DNA of 64,000 nucleotides from Thiosulfatihalobacter marinus (GTDB lineage: Bacteria; Pseudomonadota; Alphaproteobacteria; Rhodobacterales; Rhodobacteraceae). Each line of letters begins with the position of its first letter. The first letter of the stretch is position 1. The translations under genes and the position numbers were made by a program. Location: contig NZ_JAECRZ010000002.1 in the NCBI RefSeq assembly GCF_016019955.1, forward strand, positions 248,001-312,000, given 5' to 3'. This document shows, piece after piece, positions 1-8,223 of this stretch. The notes under the pieces are model-generated. The model saw only the letters and a program-made list of their open reading frames with translations. It made no database searches and was not told the origin of the DNA.

Positions 1-672
1 CTGGAGCGCGACGAAATCCGCCGCATCCGCCATCACTATGCCGCGCTGGTCGAGCGGCTGGACGAGGATGTCGCAACTATTTTGGCGGCGCTTGAACTGT
101 CCGGCCAACTGGACAACACCATCGTTGTTTTTGCATCGGATCACGGCGACTATCTTGGGGACTACGGGCTGGTCGGCAAAACCTATTTCCACGAACCAGC
201 TATTCGCGTGCCCCTGATCGTGACGGATTTCCGCGCCCCGGGTGCGGCGACGGATACGGTTCCGCGCAGCCTGTTGGACCTTTTTCCCAGCTTTCTGGAG
301 TGGGGTGGCCTTGATCCTGTGACGCAGGCGCAAGGGACGGCTTTGTCCGAAGCCCCTTCGGGGCGCGTGATCACTGGCATGACCACACATGGTGTCATGG
401 CACGCAGCGCCACACACAAGCTGATGCGCTATCGCAACGGGACGCAGGCGCTGTTCGATCTCGTCAACGACCCGGGCGAGTTGGACAACAGAATCAGTGA
501 CCTGGCGCTGTCAGAAATTCGTGACACATTAGAGTTGGAACTGGCCCGCCAGCTCATCGAAGACACAATCGCCGGTCATGCGGACAAGAAAGTGCCTGCC
601 GCTCAAGCATCTGTACCACACGGCTTTTTCGGGCGCGACTGGCGGCGACCCTACCCAGTCATCCAAAGATAG
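1..672 (+). CDS. Sulfatase (alkaline phosphatase superfamily), C-terminal part, cut by window start
   Basis: The frame is open from base 1, so this is the last 223 residues of a longer protein. The visible part has the type I sulfatase metal/sulfate motif SDHGDYLGDYGL followed by a conserved Lys and the HEPAIRVPLIV block typical of arylsulfatase and sulfoglucosamine-type enzymes. The C-x-P-x-R formylglycine site would lie upstream of the window and cannot be checked. Family members hydrolyse sulfate esters. It sits 94 bases before a sugar-binding-protein gene on the same strand, which suggests that it desulfates the sugar the transporter imports; the substrate itself is not evident. Confidence 0.85.
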   Translation: MERDEIRRIRHHYAALVERLDEDVATILAALELSGQLDNTIVVFASDHGDYLGDYGLVGKTYFHEPAIRVPLIVTDFRAPGAATDTVPRSLLDLFPSFLEWGGLDPVTQAQGTALSEAPSGRVITGMTTHGVMARSATHKLMRYRNGTQALFDLVNDPGELDNRISDLALSEIRDTLELELARQLIEDTIAGHADKKVPAAQASVPHGFFGRDWRRPYPVIQR

Positions 673-745
673 TTGGAACTCTGTTTCAATTGGCTGGACG
701 GACGAGGTCTTTCCCGCTAAAAGAAAACTTGGAACTCTGTTTCAA
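673..745 (+). promoter_or_regulatory. Tandem 17-bp operator-like repeats upstream of the first ABC operon
   Basis: TTGGAACTCTGTTTCAA occurs twice, identically, at 673-689 and 729-745 (56 bases start to start). Each copy is a near-palindrome with TTGGAAC and GTTTCAA arms around TCT. This shape resembles operators of IclR/KdgR-type regulators, which commonly control sugar-acid catabolism. The first copy begins right after the sulfatase stop, the second ends 9 bases before the Shine-Dalgarno of the next gene. The regulator is not identified in this window. Confidence 0.55.
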
Positions 746-766
746 ATAATTCACGGGAGGAAAGAC

Positions 767-2011
767 GTGAGACACTTCTTCAAGAAAGCCGCCGGCGTTG
801 TAACCGCTGCCGCACTGACCGCCGGGGCGGCTTCGGCCGATACGGTCGAGTTCATGAACTGGCTCGGTGCCGAGGAAACCGGCAAGGACACGCTGGCCCA
901 AATGGTCGCCAGCTTCGACGGCGAAGTTGACATCCAGCCCTATGCCTGGGGCGATCTGCCCAAGAACCTGTTCCTGCGCGCGCGTTCGAAAACGCTGCCC
1001 GATGTCAGCCAGATCCAGGGCCGCATGCTGCCCACCTTCGCCTCGATCGGCGAGATGGTCGACCTGAACGAGGTCATCGGCAAAGAGAAACTGCAAGAGA
1101 TCTTCCCGGCAAGCTTCCTTGCTATGGGCGACATCGACGGCAAACAGCTGGCACTGCCGTGGATCGGCGGAACCATCGGCTGGGTTGCCAACATGGAAGT
1201 GCTGGAAGCCGCCGGTGTTGCGGAAATTCCGACCACAGTGGATGAATTCAAGGCCGCCCTGATCGCCGTGCGCGACAATGTCCCGAACTCGGTGCCCTAC
1301 GCTCTGGCGACCAAGAACAACAACTCGATCCTGCTGGACTATCTGATCTGGAGCTGGACCTTCGGGTCCGACGTGATCGTCGATGGCAAACCGATGGTGA
1401 ATGGCCCCGAAGGCAAGGCGACGCTCGCTTTCCTGACAGAGCTGGTTCAGGAACGTATGGCCGCGCCTGAAATCGACCGTCCGGACTCGCGCCGTCTGTT
1501 CGCACAAGGCGCATCGGCCTTCTATCTTGATGCTCCGGTTGCGCGCACATTTGCCCGCAAGTTCTCGGGTCGTGACATGGAAATTGATCCGGCCGTCAAG
1601 CCAATCCAGGGTCCGGTCCTGAACGCAGGCGACACGCCGCAGTCGATCCAGTGGGGCCACGTGATCGCCATCTTCGGCGAGGAAAACGCCACGCCCGACA
1701 GCGACGCGGTCAAGTTCGTGATGCATCTTCTGTCGGATGATGTGCTGGTGGATTACGCTTCGAACCAGGGTGTTCTGCCGACCACCAAGAACGGTCTGGC
1801 TTCGGATGCCATCAACGGCGACGCCTACCTGAAAGACTGGGCCGCCGCGTCCGTCGCGCCGCGCCGCAATACCATCGCCTCGCTTGAAAACGGCGGCGAA
1901 GTGGCTGGCATCATCGGCGAAGAAGTCCAGTCCGCGATCCTGGGTCAGAAGACACCGGATCAGGCTGCCGACGACATGCAGGCCCGGCTCGAGGCGGCAA
2001 TGGCCAACTAA
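767..2011 (+). CDS. ABC transporter substrate-binding protein (sugar type, family 1)
   Basis: A 414-residue exported solute-binding protein. The chosen start is GTG 767, because GGGAGG at 755-760 is correctly spaced and the N-terminus then reads as a signal peptide (VRHFFKKAAGVV..., cleavage near ASA/DT). An upstream in-frame extension to about 578 would overlap the sulfatase and lacks signal-peptide character. Length and fold pattern match extracellular solute-binding family 1 (MalE/UgpB type). It heads a transporter with the two permeases that follow. The ligand is probably a sugar acid or sugar, judging from the dehydratase and aldolase-type genes downstream. Confidence 0.88.
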   Translation: MRHFFKKAAGVVTAAALTAGAASADTVEFMNWLGAEETGKDTLAQMVASFDGEVDIQPYAWGDLPKNLFLRARSKTLPDVSQIQGRMLPTFASIGEMVDLNEVIGKEKLQEIFPASFLAMGDIDGKQLALPWIGGTIGWVANMEVLEAAGVAEIPTTVDEFKAALIAVRDNVPNSVPYALATKNNNSILLDYLIWSWTFGSDVIVDGKPMVNGPEGKATLAFLTELVQERMAAPEIDRPDSRRLFAQGASAFYLDAPVARTFARKFSGRDMEIDPAVKPIQGPVLNAGDTPQSIQWGHVIAIFGEENATPDSDAVKFVMHLLSDDVLVDYASNQGVLPTTKNGLASDAINGDAYLKDWAAASVAPRRNTIASLENGGEVAGIIGEEVQSAILGQKTPDQAADDMQARLEAAMAN

Positions 2012-2023
2012 GACAAGCTCCCC

Positions 2024-2082
2024 GTCGGCTCCGCCCTTCCTTGCGGGGCCGACAAACTGGCGGTCTTCTTTGCGAGACCGCC
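2024..2082 (+). terminator. Two intercistronic stem-loops between binding protein and permease genes
   Basis: Two stable hairpins lie back to back. The first pairs 2024-2034 with 2043-2053 (11 bp including one G-U). The second pairs GGCGGTCT 2059-2066 with AGACCGCC 2075-2082. Neither has a long T tract. This arrangement is common after binding-protein genes, where it stabilises the upstream mRNA or causes partial termination so that the binding protein is made in excess over the permeases. That role is inferred. Confidence 0.6.
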
Positions 2083-2104
2083 TCTCTTTCCCGGTAGTAA
2101 AGAA

Positions 2105-3061
2105 ATGCGGACAAAGATGCCGACTGATCTCTCACAAGCTGCGGATGCGCGAACCTTTCGCCCCTCTCCCCACGCCAAGCGCGGCGGGTTGAGAGCCGGA
2201 CAGGGCCGGTTTGGCGTCATGCTGCTGCTGCCGGCGCTGATCGCCTTTTCCCTGATCGTGCTGTCGCCCTTCGTACAGGCGCTGGGCCTGTCACTCTATA
2301 AATACACGATCTCGACCCCCGAGCCGATCTTTGTCGGGCTGGCCAACTTCAAGAAGCTGCTGGCCGACCCCACCGTGCGCGGATCGTTTGTGACCACGGC
2401 GGTCTATGTCTTCTTTACCACGTTCTTTTCGATCACGCTGGGCCTTGCCTGGGCGATCATCCTGAACGAGCCGTTCAAGGGCCGTAACGCGCTGCGGGGC
2501 ATCTCGCTTTTGCCGTGGATCATGCCCGCCACTGTTTCGGCCTTTATCTTTGGCTGGATCTTCAATTCCCGCTATGGCGTGCTGAACGCGGTGGCGATGG
2601 AATTTGGCTTTATCGAACATCCCCAAGCGTGGCTGTCGACCACATCCGGCGCGATGACCGCCATCGTCATGGTCAAGGTCTGGCTGTCGATCCCGCTGTT
2701 CATGTCCTTCTTTCTGGCGGGTCTTGCCAGCATGGACCGCGAACAGATCGAAGCCGCGCGGGTCGATGGCGCGGGCAACTATAACGTCCTGAAGGATCAC
2801 ATCCTGCCGCACCTGCGCCCCGTCATTCTGGTGGTCGTGGTGCTGGGCATGATCGGAAACCTGCAACAGTTCGACTCGATCTATGCTCTGACCGGCGGCG
2901 GGCCAGTACGCGCCACATCCGTCCTGTCGGTCGAGGTCTATCGCCGCGCGTTCGAACAATGGGACATCGGCATGGCCGCCACCATTGGCGTGCTCTGGGT
3001 CGCCACGATCCTGCCACCCGCGTATTTCTATCTCCGCCAGCTGATGAAAGGGGCCGAATGA
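2105..3061 (+). CDS. ABC sugar transporter permease, MalF/UgpA type
   Basis: A 318-residue inner-membrane permease with about six hydrophobic segments. It carries the cytoplasmic EAA-loop signature IEAARVDGAG near residue 216, which docks on the ATPase. ATG 2105 is used; ATG 2117 in the same frame is equally possible and neither has a strong Shine-Dalgarno. The first 30 residues are polar and charged, as is usual before TM1 in this family. It partners with the MalG-type permease that overlaps its stop by ATGA at 3058-3061. Confidence 0.87.
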   Translation: MRTKMPTDLSQAADARTFRPSPHAKRGGLRAGQGRFGVMLLLPALIAFSLIVLSPFVQALGLSLYKYTISTPEPIFVGLANFKKLLADPTVRGSFVTTAVYVFFTTFFSITLGLAWAIILNEPFKGRNALRGISLLPWIMPATVSAFIFGWIFNSRYGVLNAVAMEFGFIEHPQAWLSTTSGAMTAIVMVKVWLSIPLFMSFFLAGLASMDREQIEAARVDGAGNYNVLKDHILPHLRPVILVVVVLGMIGNLQQFDSIYALTGGGPVRATSVLSVEVYRRAFEQWDIGMAATIGVLWVATILPPAYFYLRQLMKGAE

Positions 3062-3897
3062 TGCTCGACCTTTCCACCACCAAGGCCAAGCTGGTGTTCT
3101 TCGCCGTGGCCGCCGCGATCGGGTTCTTCCTGTTCTTCCCCGTCTACTGGACCGTTATTTCGGCGCTCAAGTCGGACAACGAGCTTTACCAGATCGTGCC
3201 CACCGCCTATCCGCATGCCCCGACCCTGGATCACTTCAAGACCGCACTCACGGAAGGGCAGCTGCCGAAGCTGCTGGGGAATTCCCTCTTCGTTTCCCTC
3301 AGCTCGGCAGCGTTCAACGCGACGCTGGCCACCTATGCCGGGTACAGCTTTGCCAAGTACCGCTATTTCGGTCGCAAACCGGTGATGATGTTCATGTTGT
3401 CGGCTCAAATGTTCCCGTTCGGCCTGCTTTTGATCACCATCTACCCGATGTATGTCGAATGGGGCCTTCTGGACACGCGGCTGGGTCTGATCCTGTCCTA
3501 CATCGTCTTTGCCCTGCCGGTCGCGACCTACATGATATACAGCTATTTCAGCCAGGTCCCGAACGAGCTGATCGAGGCCGCCCGCGCCGATGGCGCAAGC
3601 GACCTGAGGATCTTTCACACGATCGTTCTGCCGATCTCGATCCCGCCGATCGTGACCGTGTTCCTCTACTCCTTCATGTGGTCGTGGAATGACCTGCTGT
3701 ATTCGCTCACTCTGATTGTGTCGGACGACAAACGCACCGTCGCGCCGGGCCTTTTGCTCACCTATCTCAATGAAACCAACGCCGATTGGGGCGGAGCCAT
3801 GGCGGCGAGTTTGATGGCGGCAACGCCGGTCATCCTCGGCTTCATGTTCCTGCAACGGTTCTTCATCCAGGGCGTCACCGCGGGAGCCGTGAAATGA
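3058..3897 (+). CDS. ABC sugar transporter permease, MalG/UgpE type
   Basis: A 279-residue inner-membrane permease with six predicted TM segments and the EAA-loop motif LIEAARADGAS near residue 177. Its ATG overlaps the TGA of the preceding permease, so the two are translationally coupled; ATG 3061 is an alternative second codon. The C-terminal FIQGVTAGAVK ending is typical of MalG-type subunits. No ATP-binding subunit follows in this cluster. The ATPase could lie upstream of the window or be shared with the UgpC-type ATPase at 14260. Confidence 0.87.
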   Translation: MMLDLSTTKAKLVFFAVAAAIGFFLFFPVYWTVISALKSDNELYQIVPTAYPHAPTLDHFKTALTEGQLPKLLGNSLFVSLSSAAFNATLATYAGYSFAKYRYFGRKPVMMFMLSAQMFPFGLLLITIYPMYVEWGLLDTRLGLILSYIVFALPVATYMIYSYFSQVPNELIEAARADGASDLRIFHTIVLPISIPPIVTVFLYSFMWSWNDLLYSLTLIVSDDKRTVAPGLLLTYLNETNADWGGAMAASLMAATPVILGFMFLQRFFIQGVTAGAVK

Positions 3898-4847
3898 GCC
3901 AGCTTGCCGGAACTTTCCCAGTGCTTTGCACGCCATTCGACGATCAAGGCGTGGTGAACGAGGCCGACTTCCTGTCACTGATCGAGTTCGTGATCGACAG
4001 CGGCGCGGATGGCTGTGTCTTTCCCGGTGTCGCCTCGGAAGTGGATACTTTGACGGCCGAGGAGCGCGCCCGTCTGACCGCACTGTTGGGTAAGGCGCTA
4101 AAGGGCCGTATCCCGTTTATCTGCGGCGCCTCCGCTGCGACACCGGACGAGGTGATCGCCTTTGCCAAGGCCGGCCACGCGGCAGGGGCCTCTGCGGCTA
4201 TGGTCATGGCTCCCGGGGCGATCGGCAAGGACCTCGACGCGCAAAAGGCGTTCTTTGCAGCCGCCTGCGCGGGCTCTCCCATCCCGATCCTGCTACAGAA
4301 CGCACCGGTGCCTATCGGCGCCGGGCTTGCGCCCGAGGACACAGCCGCGCTGGCGGCCTCTCAGGACATGATCCATTTCGTCAAGGAAGAGACGATGCCA
4401 TGCGGCCAGAACCTGACGCGCATCCTTGCCGCCGCTGGCGATAGGATCACGGGCGTGTTTGGCGGCGCGGGAGGACGTTACATCACCGACGAGCTTGCCC
4501 GAGGCAGTCTTGGCACCATGCCGGCGGCCGAGTTCGCCGACCTGCATGTCCGGCTGGTAAACGCATGGCGGGCAGGGGATCAGGCCGAGGCGCGGCGGTT
4601 GTTCATGGTCTCGATGCCCTTGCTCAGCTTTCAGGCGATTTTCCGCATGCACATGACCAAGGCCACGTTGAAACGGCGCGGGGTGTTGCAACACACATTC
4701 GTGCGCGGTGCGGGGCCGAAAATGGACGCTGGCGACCAGGCCGAGCTGAACACGCTCTTGGACCTGATCGCCGATGAATTGACCACCTATCAACTAGAGC
4801 CCAGCAAGGGCCAAGAAGGACAGAAAGATGCCTCGAGCGCCGCTTGA
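3894..4847 (+). CDS. DapA/NanA-family (dihydrodipicolinate synthase-like) lyase, first copy
   Basis: A 317-residue TIM-barrel protein of the DHDPS/N-acetylneuraminate lyase family, whose members form a Schiff base with 2-oxo acids for aldol cleavage, condensation or dehydration. The Schiff-base Lys is in FVKEE near residue 163. Two usual motifs are altered: YNxP is QNAP (Tyr to Gln) and the GTTGE loop reads GVASE. The start overlaps the upstream permease stop (ATGA). The C-terminus overlaps the next gene by 20 bases. Context suggests 2-keto-3-deoxy sugar acid chemistry; the exact reaction is unknown. Confidence 0.82.
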   Translation: MSQLAGTFPVLCTPFDDQGVVNEADFLSLIEFVIDSGADGCVFPGVASEVDTLTAEERARLTALLGKALKGRIPFICGASAATPDEVIAFAKAGHAAGASAAMVMAPGAIGKDLDAQKAFFAAACAGSPIPILLQNAPVPIGAGLAPEDTAALAASQDMIHFVKEETMPCGQNLTRILAAAGDRITGVFGGAGGRYITDELARGSLGTMPAAEFADLHVRLVNAWRAGDQAEARRLFMVSMPLLSFQAIFRMHMTKATLKRRGVLQHTFVRGAGPKMDAGDQAELNTLLDLIADELTTYQLEPSKGQEGQKDASSAA

Positions 4848-6009
4848 CGCGATCTCCAAGATCGAAAGCTTCATCATCTCCATCCCCCGCGGCACGCCAT
4901 ATCTTGGGCCGCTCAAGGATGGCGAGTTCATCAACGAAAAGGGCTATCTGATCCGCAAGGGCAATCGGTCAATCTATCCCTCGTCGGATCTGTCGGTGGT
5001 GGTTAAAGTCACTGCGGAAAGCGGCAAGGTCGGCTGGGGCGAGACCTATGGCATTGCTGCGCCCGAGGCGGTGAAGACGATCATCGACAACCTGCTTGCG
5101 CCGACCCTGATCGGGCGTGACCCTGGCCAGCCCGCCGTGATGTTCGAGGACATGTACGACCTGATGCGCGTGCGCGGGTTCTTCGGCGGTTATTACGTGG
5201 ACGCCATTGCTGGTATCGACATCGCGATATGGGACCTGTTCGGCAAATGCACCAACCTGTCGGTTTCGGAGCTGCTTGGCGGTCGCCGTCACGACACGTT
5301 GCCGGGCTATGTTTCGGGCCTGCCTGCGGCGACGCTGCAGGGCAAATGCGACATGGCGCAGGACTTTATCTCGAAGGGGTATCGCGCGATCAAATTCGCA
5401 GCGGCCGTCAGCGACGACGGCATCGTGCAGGAAATGGCTGCCCTGCGCGAGGCGGTTGGCCCGGATGTCGATCTGATGGTCGACCTGCACTGGAAGTTCG
5501 AGGCATCTGAGGCGATCCGCCTGATCCGCCGGCTTGAGGAATACAACCTCTATTTCGCCGAAGCCCCCTGTCAGCCCGAGGATATCGAAGGTCAGGCCCG
5601 TGTCGCGCGCGGCATCGGCGTGCCGCTGGCACTTGGCGAGGAATGGCGCACGGTTTACGAAGTCCGCCCGCGTCTGACCGCCGGAACCTGCGGCATCATC
5701 CAGCCCGAGATTGGCCACACTGGCATCACCTCGTTCATGCAGATCGGACATATGGCGCAGGCGTTCCACGTCAAGATCATCCCGCATGCGTCGATCTCGG
5801 TCGGCATCTTCATGGCCGCCAGCCTTCAGGCCACCGCGGCCCTGCAACGGGTGCCGTATCACGAGTACCAGCACTCGATCTTCGACCGAAACCTGAAATA
5901 CGTGACCGGCGACATGGCCTGCGAGAACGGCCATTACACCATCCCGACCGGCCCGGGCCTTGGGGTGGAGCCGACCGACGAACTATTCAACTATGTTGTG
6001 AAAGGGTAA
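4828..6009 (+). CDS. Enolase-superfamily (mandelate racemase/muconate lactonizing type) dehydratase
   Basis: A 393-residue protein with the N-terminal capping domain and a C-terminal barrel. Visible active-site elements include YRAIKF (catalytic Lys region), the metal ligands VDLHWKFE (Asp) and ALGEEW (Glu), the PEIGHTG segment and IPHAS (catalytic His). These fit the sugar-acid dehydratase branch, which abstracts a proton alpha to a carboxylate and eliminates water. It lies between two DapA-family lyases, which supports acid-sugar dehydration followed by retro-aldol cleavage. The substrate cannot be read from sequence alone. ATG 4828 follows an AAGGAC/AGAAAG ribosome-binding region. Confidence 0.82.
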   Translation: MPRAPLDAISKIESFIISIPRGTPYLGPLKDGEFINEKGYLIRKGNRSIYPSSDLSVVVKVTAESGKVGWGETYGIAAPEAVKTIIDNLLAPTLIGRDPGQPAVMFEDMYDLMRVRGFFGGYYVDAIAGIDIAIWDLFGKCTNLSVSELLGGRRHDTLPGYVSGLPAATLQGKCDMAQDFISKGYRAIKFAAAVSDDGIVQEMAALREAVGPDVDLMVDLHWKFEASEAIRLIRRLEEYNLYFAEAPCQPEDIEGQARVARGIGVPLALGEEWRTVYEVRPRLTAGTCGIIQPEIGHTGITSFMQIGHMAQAFHVKIIPHASISVGIFMAASLQATAALQRVPYHEYQHSIFDRNLKYVTGDMACENGHYTIPTGPGLGVEPTDELFNYVVKG

Positions 6010-6013
6010 GGGC

Positions 6014-6943
6014 ATGGCACGCGACTACAAAGGCATCTACCCCGTCCTTTATGCCTATTTCGACAAGAATGACCGGCTGGACCGCGCCGCGATGGCACGG
6101 CAGGTCGAGCATGTGATCGAGGCCGGCGCACATGGCATCACCGTGCTGGGCCTTGTAACCGAAGTTCACAAGATGGACGTCAACGAACGCCTGTATCTGG
6201 TCGAAATGGTGGGCGAGATGATCAAGGGGCGCGTCCCCTATGCCGTCACAGTCGGTGAGCCCTCGTTGCGCGGGCAGGTCGAGTTCAGCCAGGCCGCCGC
6301 GCGTTGCGGTGCCGATTGGGTGATCCTGCAACCGCCCGCGATCAAGGGCACATCCGAACGCGATCTGATCCGCTTCTTCGGTGCGGTCGCCAATGCCGTG
6401 GATATCGACGTTGCGGTGCAGAACAACCCGGTCAATCTGGATGTTTCGTTGTCAGTCAAGGGGCTGGTCGATCTGAACAGTCAGCACCCGAATATATCGA
6501 TCCTCAAGGGCGAGGGCTATTCCGTGGACATCGCCCGCGTGATCGACCAATCGGGCGGCGCGTTCAAGGTATTCGGCGGGCATGGCGGGATCGAGTTCAT
6601 GTCCTTGCTGCGTTCCGGCGGGGTCGGGCTGATCCCCGCTCCGGATTTCATCCATGCGCAGGTGCGTCTTTTCGAACTTTGGCAAGAGGGCACCGATGGG
6701 GCCCGCGCCGAGGCCGAGCGTATCCACCGCGAGATCCTGCCCGCAATTGCGTTCATGTCCCGCTCGGTTCCCGGCATGCTGTGCTATGGCAAGCGGCTGT
6801 TTGCCCAGCAGGCCGGCATCGCGGATATCCATGACCGCGCACCCGCGCTGGCCCCGACAGATTTTGGGCTGGCTGAAGTCATGCGTTTCAAAAGCGACAT
6901 TGCAGAGGCTGCAGGTCAGGCAAAAACGGTAGCGGCCGAATAG
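6014..6943 (+). CDS. DapA/NanA-family lyase, second copy
   Basis: A 309-residue DHDPS/NAL-family barrel, clearly diverged from the copy at 3894. The Schiff-base Lys is in SILKGEG near residue 166. As in the first copy, the family Tyr motif is replaced by Gln (VQNNP) and the GTTGE loop is GLVTE. It starts 4 bases after the dehydratase gene, so it is the last gene of the operon. Downstream sequence is a transposase remnant, so an operon tail may have been lost. It may act on a different stereoisomer or product from its paralogue. Confidence 0.82.
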   Translation: MARDYKGIYPVLYAYFDKNDRLDRAAMARQVEHVIEAGAHGITVLGLVTEVHKMDVNERLYLVEMVGEMIKGRVPYAVTVGEPSLRGQVEFSQAAARCGADWVILQPPAIKGTSERDLIRFFGAVANAVDIDVAVQNNPVNLDVSLSVKGLVDLNSQHPNISILKGEGYSVDIARVIDQSGGAFKVFGGHGGIEFMSLLRSGGVGLIPAPDFIHAQVRLFELWQEGTDGARAEAERIHREILPAIAFMSRSVPGMLCYGKRLFAQQAGIADIHDRAPALAPTDFGLAEVMRFKSDIAEAAGQAKTVAAE

Positions 6944-7083
6944 CAAACTGGGCGGCGGCCCCTGGACGAGGTGTTGGCGAGTATCAATGGCGAACAACAC
7001 GTTTGCCGGGCCATGGATCAACTAAATGAAGTTCTGTAGAATTTTGTCACGAAGGCCAGAGACATGCGACAGCTTTTCGGTTC
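6944..7083 (+). pseudogene. IS6-family transposase fragment
   Basis: Reading in frame from 6944 gives a piece of the IS6 catalytic domain: DEVLASINGEQH (first catalytic Asp region), then CRAMDQ matching the usual WRAVDQ, then an in-frame TAG at 7037-7039, and on in the same frame FVTKARDM. Start and end are missing and no terminal repeats are visible, so this is a decayed internal fragment of about 45 codons. It begins directly after the stop of the DapA-family gene and ends where the IS3 element begins. Confidence 0.65.
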
Positions 7084-8118
7084 TGACCTACCGCCGGGAA
7101 CTTTGGACCTGTCGCGTATTTGATGCCGCCCCAAGTGCTCGTTTAAGCCACCTTCCGTTCAAAAGCGACCGGGCTTTTCCAGCCCGATGCTGAGTGGCGT
7201 CGGCGCGGGTTATAGAAGCCGTTGATGTATGCGAAGATTGCCACCTCCGCCTGACGCCGGGTTGCCCAAGGTCTGCGTCAGATCAGCTCGGCCTTGATGG
7301 TTTTGATGAACGTCTCGACGGCCGCATCGTCATAACAATTACCTTTGCCGCTCATGGAGGCCTTGAAGCCATGCCGGCGCAGGATCTTCTGGTAGTCATG
7401 CGAACAGTATTGGCTGCCCCTGTCGCTGTGGAAGATGCAGCCCTTGGGTGGCGCTCGGAAGGCAATGGCCATTTTCAGGGCTCGGATCGCCAAGTCACGC
7501 TTCATGCGGTTGCTGACAGCCCAGCCAATGACGCGCCGGGAATGCAGGTCAAGGATGACAGCCAGATAGAGCCAGCCTTCGCGGGTCCAGATATAGCTGA
7601 TGTCCATTGCCTGACAGTGCATTCCGAAGGAATGTCACGAGAAGGGCCCGCCCATTTCTGGTTTGGCCCGACCGCACTGAAGTCGCGGTCCAGCAGGTTC
7701 GGGGCAATGTTGAACCTATGATCGCTGTCTGTGGTCGCCTTGAACTTGCGCGTTCTTTCAACGGTGATCCCGTTTTCGCGCATCAGGCGACCGACGCGCC
7801 GATGACCTACATCGACACTGACCTCCTTCAGTTCCTCGGTCATTCGTGGCCTGCCGTAGCTGCCCAGGCTCAGACGAGACTGTTCCTCCCCTCTCGGGAC
7901 ATTGCTGCGCAATGCCCTGCCGGACAATGCATAAATGCCAAACCGGCTCGTCAGCTCGAAGACTGTCTGCTCACCCTTCAGCGCCTCAAGCGCCACCTTC
8001 GCCTTGAACTCAGGCGAGTGGTTCTTCCGTTTCAACATCTCTGATCTCCTTCTCGTCGAAGACCAGCAGACAACAAATCGTAGCTTGCGTCAGTGTCCGA
8101 TTTTCAGGGGATAGCTCA
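7084..8118 (-). mobile_element. IS3-family insertion sequence remnant, about 1.0 kb, inactive
   Basis: Both ends are recognisable. TGACCTACC... at 7084-7108 and the inverse complement of 8094-8118 (TGAGCTATCC...) match at about 17 of 25 positions with one gap and begin TG/end CA as IS3 ends do. The element reads on the minus strand. Intact relatives are about 1.2-1.3 kb, so roughly 200 bases are missing internally. No convincing target-site duplication is seen (TTC on the left, TCA on the right). Confidence 0.7.
7143..8038 (-). pseudogene. IS3-family OrfAB transposase, broken
   Basis: OrfA starts normally at 8038 (MLKRKNHSPEFKAKVALEAL) but after about 40 residues jumps into OrfB sequence (GSYGRPRMTEEL, NQKWAG), which indicates an internal deletion. 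A frameshift near 7610-7630 moves the rest into another frame ([33 protein letters not shown]). A TGG-to-TGA nonsense change then follows at about 7275-7277. The tail VAIFAYINGFYNPRRRHSA continues to TAA at 7143-7145. The DDE residues are all visible, but no single frame encodes them, so it cannot be functional. Confidence 0.85.
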
Positions 8119-8223
8119 TCAAGGGGGTCAACCGATTTGCCGGCAACCGCACAGGCATCCATCATGCCTTTTGATCGGCGCGCACTTGTATCTGACGACT
8201 GCGGGCCATGAATGAAAGCGACG

